Of a stretch of 21,820 bases of DNA, positions 8,337 to 14,075 are shown in pieces (the stretch's first letter is position 1; each line of letters starts with the position of its first letter). The notes beneath the pieces are model-generated. The model ran no database searches and had not been told where the DNA came from. It saw nothing but the letters and a program-made list of their open reading frames with translations. A program made the position numbers and the translations under genes. Location: positions 1 to 21,820 of the IMG/VR virus record IMGVR_UViG_3300030520_000675; one strand, given 5' to 3'. Source of the stretch: a virus.

Positions 8337-8924
8337 CTAGATCACCATCGATAGGAGTGGTTGGGCAGCGGTCACTTCGACGGCTTTGGAGACCGAGGCG
8401 TTCGCGGCCCCTTCCCACGAGCAGGTGTAGCCGGAGAGCGTCGTGCCACCGTCGAAGTAGGTGAGCGTTTCGCTTCCTTCCTCCACCAGGATCGAGTCGA
8501 CGTAGAAGGTCGCGGTCGAGGCGACGGCCACTTCGAAGATCAGGCCGAAGGCACCGGCCGTGGGCTTCGTGGTCAGCGTGTAGGAGAACCGCTGCCACGC
8601 TCCGTTGCCGACGATCGAGCTGGGGAAGTGGTTTTCGAGGAAGCCCGCGAAGCCGGCCGTGTATTCCTGGAGGATCGGGTTGACCGTCGTCCCGGTCGGG
8701 ATCTTGATCCAGGTGCTGACCGTGAAGGTCTTCGAGCCGGTGACGCTCTGGGAGATTTCGCCTGCCGCCCCGCTGTTGACGACGTTCCCGAGGACGACTT
8801 TCAGCGCATGGGTGCCGTCGTGGACTTCGGTCGTCTGGATCGTGACCGTCGAGGTGCCGGCGGTTTCCCAGACCAGCGATCCCTCGAAGTTCGGGAATTC
8901 GCTGAGGTTCCTGCGTTCGGCCAT
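8337..8924 (-). CDS. Carbohydrate-binding (CBM4/9-like jelly roll) virion protein (195 aa)
   Basis: Residues about 10-150 have the pattern of the CBM_4_9 type jelly roll: an early strand pair with HDGTHALKVVLG, then TFTVSTWIKIPTGTTV, WQRFSYTLT, LIFEVAVASTATFYVDSILVEEG and a closing Tyr-Phe-Asp-Gly. The phrase in which YVDSILVEEG is followed by YFDGGT is typical of phage tail proteins bearing this module. No catalytic residues are visible. It lies six bases after the glycosidase-like gene and abuts the adaptor gene, so it probably works with the enzyme in holding cell-surface glycan. A GCGGG-ATAAG-CCCGC mini-hairpin spans the junction before its ATG and could limit initiation. A decoration role on capsid or tail is possible as well. 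Confidence 0.78.
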   Translation of the reverse strand: MAERRNLSEFPNFEGSLVWETAGTSTVTIQTTEVHDGTHALKVVLGNVVNSGAAGEISQSVTGSKTFTVSTWIKIPTGTTVNPILQEYTAGFAGFLENHFPSSIVGNGAWQRFSYTLTTKPTAGAFGLIFEVAVASTATFYVDSILVEEGSETLTYFDGGTTLSGYTCSWEGAANASVSKAVEVTAAQPLLSMVI

Positions 8925-8930
8925 GCGGGC

Positions 8931-9875
8931 TTATCCCGCCAGTGCTTCTTCGAGCGCCTTCGGCCAGTCCTGCGAGCCGTAGCCTTCGTGCTCGGTGAAG
9001 AAGCGCACATTGCCGATCGACGGCGTCTTGAGGACCTCCGCGAGGGCCGCCGAGACGCTGGCGGTTCCTGGGACGTGCACCAGGTAGAGCTTGCCCGCAG
9101 CGGTCTGCCGCGCCATGACCCCGAGCGCGGATTCGATGTAGGTCTGCGGCTGCACCGTCGCGCCACCCGGCCAGACGTAGAAGAACTCGTCGTAGCCGCC
9201 GTCGTAGTAGGCGAACTGCTTCTCCACCCAGCCGTCCGTTTCGAGGTCATATTGCCCGACGCAGCCGCTCATGTTCGGGATCGCCAGCAGCCCCGCCGCA
9301 CGGATCATCGGACCGGCGACGGCGTTGAAGGCTTCCATCCCGGCGTTCCAGGTCGAGGCCGAGGAGGTCTGCCCGGAGGAGACGTTCATGTCGTCGAGGA
9401 AGATGCCCTCGGTGCCGACCTTCTTCGCAGCCGAGATCGCCGCTTCGGCCCACGCCTTCGCGTAGCCGGTGGTGCCGGGAAGGCAGACGTAGCCGCCCTC
9501 GTCGGAGTCGACCTCGGTCGTGGCCGCCTTCAGGGCCTTGGCCTGCTTCAGGGTGAGCCCGGAGTTGTAGTTGCCGTAGGTGTCCGGTTCCTGGGCGCGG
9601 GAGCAGTTCTGGTAGACGAGGACGCGGGAGCCGAGCTCGTGGGCGGCTTCGATCAGGTCGGTGCGCCAGCGCTGGACGACCACGATGTCATCGGGCCTCG
9701 TCAGCGGGGAGACGGTCGTGGCGATGGCGATGCGGAAGGTGCCGAGGTGTTCCTTCGAGGGTGTCGGTTCGGCCTCGAGCTTGAGGGCCGCGATTTCAGC
9801 CCGCAGCTTCGAGTCTGCACGACGCTTTTCCTCTTCTTCGAGACGCTTGAGGACGGATGCGACGGTGGCTGCCAT
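8931..9875 (-). CDS. Putative glycoside hydrolase-like protein, GHL15-type, tail-associated (314 aa)
   Basis: Residues 7-35 form a short charged coiled coil, likely a trimerisation or attachment segment. From about 44 the protein follows a TIM-barrel-like series of strands. These are the early strand RIAIATTVS, RVLVYQNCS, the run GIFLDDMN at 157-164 with two acidic residues at a strand end (D161, D162), LAIPNMSG, and DGWVEKQFAYYDG with E218. This matches the GHL15 family of putative glycosidases that are frequent as minor tail proteins in actinobacterial phages. D161/D162 and E218 are candidate catalytic acids by analogy, not proven. The ATG overlaps the TGA of the fibre gene (TGATG), and the CBM-like gene follows. 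The likely role is local degradation or recognition of host surface glycan during adsorption. Two sampled lines here are about 68-70% GC, higher than several neighbours. Confidence 0.8.
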   Translation of the reverse strand: MAATVASVLKRLEEEEKRRADSKLRAEIAALKLEAEPTPSKEHLGTFRIAIATTVSPLTRPDDIVVVQRWRTDLIEAAHELGSRVLVYQNCSRAQEPDTYGNYNSGLTLKQAKALKAATTEVDSDEGGYVCLPGTTGYAKAWAEAAISAAKKVGTEGIFLDDMNVSSGQTSSASTWNAGMEAFNAVAGPMIRAAGLLAIPNMSGCVGQYDLETDGWVEKQFAYYDGGYDEFFYVWPGGATVQPQTYIESALGVMARQTAAGKLYLVHVPGTASVSAALAEVLKTPSIGNVRFFTEHEGYGSQDWPKALEEALAG

Positions 9876-11014
9876 CAGTGGTGGCTTTCGAAGATCAGGG
9901 TCACGGAGAGTCCTTTCGGAGTTCCTTCGATGGTTTCGACGGCCAGGGCGAAGAGATCGCCGTTGGCGACGGAGACGGTTCCCGTGGAGCTTGCGACGGT
10001 CGTGGTCGCGGAGAGTTCTTTGAATCCCGTGACCGCGGTGCCGTTCTGTTTGATCGAGAATTTGGCTTTCGTGCCGGAGGCGATCTTGTATTTCGCTTCG
10101 ACCAGCGTGAGCGTCTCGCCGGTTGCCACTCCCTGCCAGAATTCGCCGAGCGTTTCGGCCTTCGCTTCAGTTCCGGCAGGCATCGAGAAGGTGCGCGATT
10201 CCTTCTCGGCTCCCGTCAGCTTCGTCTGGACGGCGGTGGCGAGCTTGCCTTCGGAGACGGCGTTCGCAGCAAGCTTCCCTTCGGTCACCGCCAGCGCGCC
10301 CAGCTTCGCTTCGGTCACAGACCCCGTCGCGAGTTTTTCGGCCGTGACGGCTTCGGCTTTGATCTTCGCCGCTTCCACGGCGTTCGTCGCGAGCTTGGTA
10401 GCCGAGACCGCTCCTTCGGCGAGCTTCGATTCGGTGACGTTCCCCGCCTTGATCGCAGCGGCTTCGACAACTTCGGCGCCGAACATCGCAGCCGTCAGAG
10501 AGCCGTTGGTGATGATCGCCGCGAGATTCGCGGCCGTGAGAAGCCCTCTGCCGTACGCGCTGGTCGTCAGGGCAGAGATGGAGGTGAGACCGCTGTTGAG
10601 CGGCTGAGACGCGGCCTGGGCGGCTGCTGCAGCGCCTGAGGTATCGGCCCCGACATTGGAGGCGGTGAGGGTGACGACGCCGGTCTGACCGTTGACCGAT
10701 TCGACCGCACTTCCACCACCCCCGCCTTCGGCACCCGGCGCTCCTTCCCACTGGAGTTCGACGCCGGTTCCTTCGGCGCCTTTGAACGTGTACTTCCCCA
10801 CGGCCACCCAAGGCGTCCCACCGAGGTTCGTCTTCACCCGTCCCTGTTCGTCGGCGATCAGGGGTTGGGCGCGTTCTTCGCCTCCGGTTTCAGCGGTGAA
10901 GATCGGTGCTTTTTCGGAGGTCCCGCGTTTGTAGAGGAAGACTTCGAGATCGCGGCGGAGCGTCGGAGGAACGCTGTTACGAAAGAAGACTTCGGTAACG
11001 GGCACTCTCGCCAT
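9875..11014 (-). CDS. Repeat-containing tail fibre protein (379 aa)
   Basis: The N-terminal 95 residues look like a compact beta attachment domain (LEVFLYKRGT, WVAVGKYTF). A Gly hinge at 97-101 is followed by SVNGQTGVVTLTASNVGAD (106-124), a phrase widely found in phage fibres. An Ala-rich helical section comes next, and then eight exact-length ten-residue repeats at 181-260. The C-terminal 110 residues are a beta-rich domain (TLTLVEAKYKIASG, VSVANGDLFALAVE) that resembles fibre heads. This is the standard design of a trimeric receptor-binding fibre. Its position between the head genes and the adaptor is unusual, since T7-like phages carry fibre genes after the internal proteins. The ATG overlaps the preceding TGA. 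The glycosidase-like and CBM-like genes follow, together forming a host-contact cassette. Confidence 0.82.
   Translation of the reverse strand: MARVPVTEVFFRNSVPPTLRRDLEVFLYKRGTSEKAPIFTAETGGEERAQPLIADEQGRVKTNLGGTPWVAVGKYTFKGAEGTGVELQWEGAPGAEGGGGGSAVESVNGQTGVVTLTASNVGADTSGAAAAAQAASQPLNSGLTSISALTTSAYGRGLLTAANLAAIITNGSLTAAMFGAEVVEAAAIKAGNVTESKLAEGAVSATKLATNAVEAAKIKAEAVTAEKLATGSVTEAKLGALAVTEGKLAANAVSEGKLATAVQTKLTGAEKESRTFSMPAGTEAKAETLGEFWQGVATGETLTLVEAKYKIASGTKAKFSIKQNGTAVTGFKELSATTTVASSTGTVSVANGDLFALAVETIEGTPKGLSVTLIFESHH
10235..10474 (-). repeat. Eight tandem 10-residue (30-bp) coding repeats in the tail fibre
   Basis: Residues 181-260 split without gaps into eight decapeptides such as GNVTESKLAE, GAVSATKLAT, NAVEAAKIKA, EAVTAEKLAT and NAVSEGKLAT. 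The consensus is x-A/S-V-T/S/E-E/A-x-K-L/I-A/K-A/T, and a weaker ninth unit (GSLTAAMFGA) precedes them. The DNA copies have diverged at synonymous sites, so the repeat is under protein-level constraint and is not a fresh duplication. Confidence 0.85.
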
Positions 11015-11526
11015 CAGCTATTAACGCCTTTGGCCGATTCCTTCAGCAGCTTCTCGTCGCCCTTGACGCGCTTGGCAGAGCGGTAGGCGAGCGCGAATTC
11101 GTCGGATAGCTGCTCCATCTTCAGATCCGCGGCCGCTTCCGCCGCGCGCTCCTGCTTCTCACGCTCCTTGAACAGGGCCTCCAACCGTCCCTCTTTCCAG
11201 AGGTCCGCCTTTTTCATGTCCTCCGCCACCTTCATTTCAGGCGGTCGGTACTCCAGATTCGGCCCTACGATCGGGAGATAGGCTTCGTATTCGTTCTCGT
11301 GTTCGGCCGTGCGGATGATGTGCCAGCGGTTCTCCTTCATGCCGTGCCGTGGCATGTCGGGAGGGATGCTTTCGATGAAGCGCACGATCAGCCGAGGGTC
11401 GAGGTCCTTGAGGACCTTCTCGAGGGCCTGACCCTGGGCGTCGTGCGCGGAGAATTCAGCCTGGAGCTTCTCGTGGATCTTGTTCCACTGCGCGTATTTG
11501 GACTCGACGACGAGAAGTTCGGACAT
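11014..11526 (-). CDS. Conserved-looking helical protein of unknown function (170 aa)
   Basis: An N-terminal helix (1-45) leads to a small mixed domain containing RWHIIRTAEHENEYEAYLPI at about 67-86 and YRPPEM. A long charged helix follows (about 98-165, KKADLWKEGRLEALF...), rich in Lys, Glu and Ala. From memory, similar proteins with a Trp-His-Ile motif and a final D-L-W plus coiled-coil helix lie after the capsid gene in actinobacterial phages, with no assigned function. It has no membrane helix or catalytic motif. Both junctions are TGATG overlaps, tying it to the decoration gene before it and the fibre gene after it. It may act in assembly or attach fibres to the head-tail junction, but no sequence evidence decides between these. 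Confidence 0.78.
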   Translation of the reverse strand: MSELLVVESKYAQWNKIHEKLQAEFSAHDAQGQALEKVLKDLDPRLIVRFIESIPPDMPRHGMKENRWHIIRTAEHENEYEAYLPIVGPNLEYRPPEMKVAEDMKKADLWKEGRLEALFKEREKQERAAEAAADLKMEQLSDEFALAYRSAKRVKGDEKLLKESAKGVNS

Positions 11527-11867
11527 CAGACGTACGTCACCTGGATTTCGAATTTGACTCCGGTGGTGGCGACGCCCGCGGCGAGCTGTGCGGAGGTTTT
11601 GCCGTTCAGGAGCTTCAGTTTGATCCCGGTGCCGCCACCCGTGACTTCGCAGGAGCCGGCGACGACAGGGGTTGCTTCGACGCCGTTGCCTTCGACGATC
11701 GTCGGGATCGCTTTGAAGATCCTGCGACCGGTGCCGCAGAGTTCCCTCTCGGTGATCGCTTCGCCGCCCGTGGTGTAGGTGCCGGTGAGCGTGACCGTGA
11801 CGGTCTTCTGCTTGTGGTTGCCCGGGACTGCGCCCTTGCCGCGGGCGAATACGAACGTTGATGCCAT
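11526..11867 (-). CDS. Small beta-rich protein, probable capsid decoration protein (113 aa)
   Basis: The protein is almost entirely predicted beta strand and Gly/Thr/Val-rich (KTVTVTLTGTYTTGGEAI, GSCEVTGGGTGIKLKLLNG, VKFEIQVTYV), with two Cys and no membrane helix. Small beta-sandwich proteins encoded directly after the capsid gene are usually outer-surface decoration or head-stabilising proteins. Here this rests on place, size and strand pattern only. The start is supported by AGGAG nine bases upstream of the ATG. The gene is separated from the capsid gene by a 63-base gap holding a strong GC hairpin, consistent with high and separately set expression. The TGA overlaps the next ATG by one base. 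Confidence 0.78.
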   Translation of the reverse strand: MASTFVFARGKGAVPGNHKQKTVTVTLTGTYTTGGEAITERELCGTGRRIFKAIPTIVEGNGVEATPVVAGSCEVTGGGTGIKLKLLNGKTSAQLAAGVATTGVKFEIQVTYV

Positions 11868-11876
11868 GTCGATTTA

Positions 11877-11881
11877 CTCCT
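11877..11881 (-). promoter_or_regulatory. Shine-Dalgarno for the decoration gene
   Basis: AGGAG followed by TA and ATCGAC lies nine bases before the ATG at 11867. The same AGGAGTA string precedes the capsid gene, and the scaffold gene has AGGAGTAG. Recurrence in three adjacent head genes supports these as the true starts. Confidence 0.65.
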
Positions 11882-11893
11882 TCTCAGGGTTTG

Positions 11894-11919
11894 GCCCCCC
11901 GACCGGATTGCCGGGGGGC
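11894..11919 (-). terminator. GC-rich hairpin between capsid and decoration genes (attenuator or mRNA-stabilising element)
   Basis: Eight perfect base pairs (GCCCCCCG with CGGGGGGC) close a ten-base loop, 12 bases after the capsid stop. No run of T follows on the minus strand (the next bases are CAAACC), so it does not look like a classic intrinsic terminator. It is better read as a partial terminator, a 3' stabiliser of the capsid message, or a processing site. Because the hairpin is symmetric, it could act on either strand. The structure is plain; the function is inferred. Confidence 0.6.
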
Positions 11920-11930
11920 GTCTACCGCTC

Positions 11931-13151
11931 TTATTTCAGGGCGGTGAAGGCGCCGGACGTGTTCCGGCGCGTCATGCCGAGCTGGAGGCGATAGACGATC
12001 GCGCCCTTGACTCGCGTGGTGCCCTGCACGTACTGCACGGGGTTCACGTTGCCGTACTCCTGGTCGGCCCAGACGGGTCCACCCGGTTTACGGACGGCCA
12101 TCAGGTCTTTCTGGCGAAGGAACCAGAAGTTGTTCGCCAGAACGTCGGGATCTTTGATGACCTTGTTGACGCCCAGCAGGAGCTGGGACATGTTCCCACC
12201 CTGAAGCCCACCGTCGCCGCTGTAGCGGACCTGGTTCTGGAGTTCGAGGTAGTAGTTGCGGTACTGCTTGACTCCGGCCACGACCGTGTCGGCTTCGAAA
12301 GACGAGGCCTGCATGATCGCGTCCTGCCGTTCGAGCAACGCTTCGAGGTTGATCGATTCCGTGGTGCTGTCCACGTTCGATTTCCATTTCGTCACCGTGG
12401 CGGGGTTGACGTTCCCGAGTTTCGTGGTTTCCGAGACCATGAAGGGAAGGCCGTTCATCTCGTACGAGGTTTCCCCCGAGCGAGCGCCCTGGATGGACAG
12501 GAATTCCCCGGCGGCCGTGCTGACCGTGGCTCCGGAGATTTTGATTTTCGGTTCCGTCGCGGAAGGGATGACTTCCGTGATTTCCCGCGATTCGAACGCG
12601 TGTCCCTGCGCGACCGCTTCTCCGCCCATCACGATGAGGCCCGGGAAGATGAGTTCCCGGATGATGAGTTCGTTGGCGGCCGGTTTGAGTTTCAGCGTCA
12701 CGGTCGTGGTATTCGATTCGAATTCCGCGATCAGGGCGCCCGTGGTGGCGACGATCTGACGGGTCAACTGACGTTTCAGATCGTCGATGGCGTTTTCCAT
12801 CTCGAACGTCGAGGCTTTCGCCACGGCGAGGTCCGAACCCGAAGATTCGTCGATGACGGCAGACTCGAGTTCCACCTGATACCAGTGATGCGTATAGGTG
12901 TATTCGGCCTGTTTGACCTGCTGGATACCGGCAGCGTTGAGGCTGTTGGAGCCTTCTTTGCTGACGGCCGTGTAACCGCCGTTCCGCCCGGTGTGGATCG
13001 GGACGAGCGCGACGTTACCGACTTCTTTCTGAGGCTCGACTTTCTCGAAGAGTTCCAGAAGCGGATTGTTCTGGTAGAGCTGCTCTTCGATCGTGTCCGA
13101 GACCCAGACCTGCTTCAACGCGGCGATGAAACTGACGCCGGTCTGTGCCAT
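11931..13151 (-). CDS. Major capsid protein, HK97-fold (406 aa)
   Basis: This is the major building block of the head. Length (406) and order (portal, scaffold, then this gene) fit. The first 45 residues are helical (LKQVWVSDTIEEQLYQNNPLL), as in the N-arm. A segment with LVPIHTGRNGGYTAVSKEG (about 49-67) resembles the glycine-rich start of the extended loop. The body alternates helices and strands through PGLIVMGGEAVA and GARSGETSYEMNGLPFMV, and it ends in a beta-rich section (GAIVYRLQLGMT). No protease gene or long N-terminal propeptide is seen, so processing is not expected. The start is backed by AGGAG six bases upstream. I recognise it by position and general pattern; a profile search would be needed to name the exact capsid family. 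Confidence 0.85.
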   Translation of the reverse strand: MAQTGVSFIAALKQVWVSDTIEEQLYQNNPLLELFEKVEPQKEVGNVALVPIHTGRNGGYTAVSKEGSNSLNAAGIQQVKQAEYTYTHHWYQVELESAVIDESSGSDLAVAKASTFEMENAIDDLKRQLTRQIVATTGALIAEFESNTTTVTLKLKPAANELIIRELIFPGLIVMGGEAVAQGHAFESREITEVIPSATEPKIKISGATVSTAAGEFLSIQGARSGETSYEMNGLPFMVSETTKLGNVNPATVTKWKSNVDSTTESINLEALLERQDAIMQASSFEADTVVAGVKQYRNYYLELQNQVRYSGDGGLQGGNMSQLLLGVNKVIKDPDVLANNFWFLRQKDLMAVRKPGGPVWADQEYGNVNPVQYVQGTTRVKGAIVYRLQLGMTRRNTSGAFTALK

Positions 13152-13157
13152 GAGTTA

Positions 13158-13162
13158 CTCCT
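13158..13162 (-). promoter_or_regulatory. Shine-Dalgarno for the major capsid gene
   Basis: AGGAG, then TAACTC, then ATG. The six-base spacing is identical to that of the scaffold gene (AGGAG-TAGCTC-GTG). It lies in the 16-base gap after the scaffold stop and supports separate strong initiation on the capsid gene. Confidence 0.7.
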
Positions 13163-13167
13163 AGGGT

Positions 13168-14004
13168 TTACCGGGACGAGTTCGCCTCCTGTACTCCCAT
13201 GAGTGCAAGCGCGTCGCGTCCCTCTTTGGTGGACGTGTCGAAACGCTCAGATCCCGGTATTCCCTGAGTGGGTGCCCGTTGGCCCTGACGAGAGCCAATC
13301 CACTTTTCTCGCTGTTGATCGAGAAGCCTGTTCCAGGCTGCGACTCCGGCTTTGACATCCGGCTGTCCCAACTGGTCGGGGTTGTCGATCGCATGATCGA
13401 AGATGAACTTCGCGACCTCGTCGTCGGGTTCTTCGCCCAGCGAGGCTTTCAGTTCCTCTTCCATCCGCCCTCCTACTTCATCGGCGACGGCTTCAGCTTC
13501 CTGTGCCTGCGCCGTAGCCGCTTCCTGCTGACGCTGGGCGGCTTTTTCGGCTTCCCATTGGTCAACGCGTGGATCGCGGAAATCGAGGTCCTGGTCGAAC
13601 GACGGCTCGGCCTGTTCTTCGGCTTCCTGCTCGGCCATCTGGAGGTCGAATGCCTCCAGGGCGGCCTGCTGATCCACATTCAACAGTTGTAGGAGAGAAC
13701 GGCGGGTCTCAGCGTCGCCGTTTCGTATGCCTTCTACGATCTGGTTGAGCTGATCTCGGTCTCTGCGCGTCTCCCCGAACTCCTGCATCTTCCGGGTGTA
13801 GTCCCCGCGCATGTGGTCGTACTGTTCTTTCAACCACTGCGGGCTTGCTCCCGACTCAGGAATCGAGGAAGGATCGAACTCGGTGAACGAGTCCTCACCT
13901 GAACTCTGCTCGTCCGCTTGTTCCGGGGCTCCGGAGGCGTCGGCGTCGTTGTCCGGCTTGTCCACTTCGGGGGCCGCTGCTGCGTCATCGAACTCGTCAG
14001 ACAC
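13168..14004 (-). CDS. Scaffolding protein (278 aa)
   Basis: The protein is highly charged and helical, lying between portal and capsid genes, the normal place of a phage scaffold. Residues 1-52 are strongly acidic and disordered (DEFDDAAAAPEVDKPDNDAD). Residues about 58-210 form long Gln/Glu/Ala-rich helices, very likely coiled coil (LQMAEQEAEEQAEP, AAQRQQEAATAQAQEAEAVA). The C-terminal 50 residues, more basic (LLDQQREKWIGSRQGQR), are where scaffolds usually contact the coat. The GTG start is preceded by AGGAG at six bases. It would guide procapsid assembly and leave the head before packaging. No protease signature is present, so an uncleaved, P22- or T7-like scaffold is more likely than a protease fusion. 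Confidence 0.83.
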   Translation of the reverse strand: MSDEFDDAAAAPEVDKPDNDADASGAPEQADEQSSGEDSFTEFDPSSIPESGASPQWLKEQYDHMRGDYTRKMQEFGETRRDRDQLNQIVEGIRNGDAETRRSLLQLLNVDQQAALEAFDLQMAEQEAEEQAEPSFDQDLDFRDPRVDQWEAEKAAQRQQEAATAQAQEAEAVADEVGGRMEEELKASLGEEPDDEVAKFIFDHAIDNPDQLGQPDVKAGVAAWNRLLDQQREKWIGSRQGQRAPTQGIPGSERFDTSTKEGRDALALMGVQEANSSR

Positions 14005-14010
14005 GAGCTA

Positions 14011-14015
14011 CTCCT
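14011..14015 (-). promoter_or_regulatory. Shine-Dalgarno deciding a GTG start (scaffold)
   Basis: AGGAG six bases before GTG at 14004. With the matching spacing at the capsid gene, it supports GTG here; no ATG lies near the beginning of this frame. Confidence 0.65.
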
Positions 14016-14026
14016 TTTGTCTAGGG

Positions 14027-14044
14027 GGCGACTGGCCGGTCGCC
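14027..14044 (-). other. Stem-loop between portal and scaffold genes
   Basis: GGCGAC and GTCGCC pair as a perfect six-base stem around a six-base loop. It lies within the 71-base gap between the portal stop and the scaffold start, one of only two gaps over 50 bases in the window. There is no T run after it on the minus strand. It may protect or process the message ahead of scaffold and capsid; this is an inference from place. Confidence 0.45.
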
Positions 14045-14075
14045 TTGTCCTGGTTTGAAAGCTTTGGAAGAGAAC

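Noticed and set aside
10235-10474. A CRISPR-like or satellite array, because of regular ~30-bp repeats
   Set aside because: The units are contiguous in-frame codons of the fibre with no spacers, and they vary at synonymous sites.
8361-10607. A 748-codon open frame on the plus strand, opposite the CBM-like, glycosidase-like and fibre genes
   Set aside because: Over the first two genes it is in codon register with the sense frames and stays open because those genes avoid TTA, CTA and TCA codons, as expected at high GC. The translation is Arg/Gly/Asp-rich without motifs. All three sense genes are better supported.
11894-11919. A classic rho-independent terminator ending the capsid transcript
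   Set aside because: No T run follows the stem on the minus strand, and downstream structural genes continue at once, so a full stop is unlikely.
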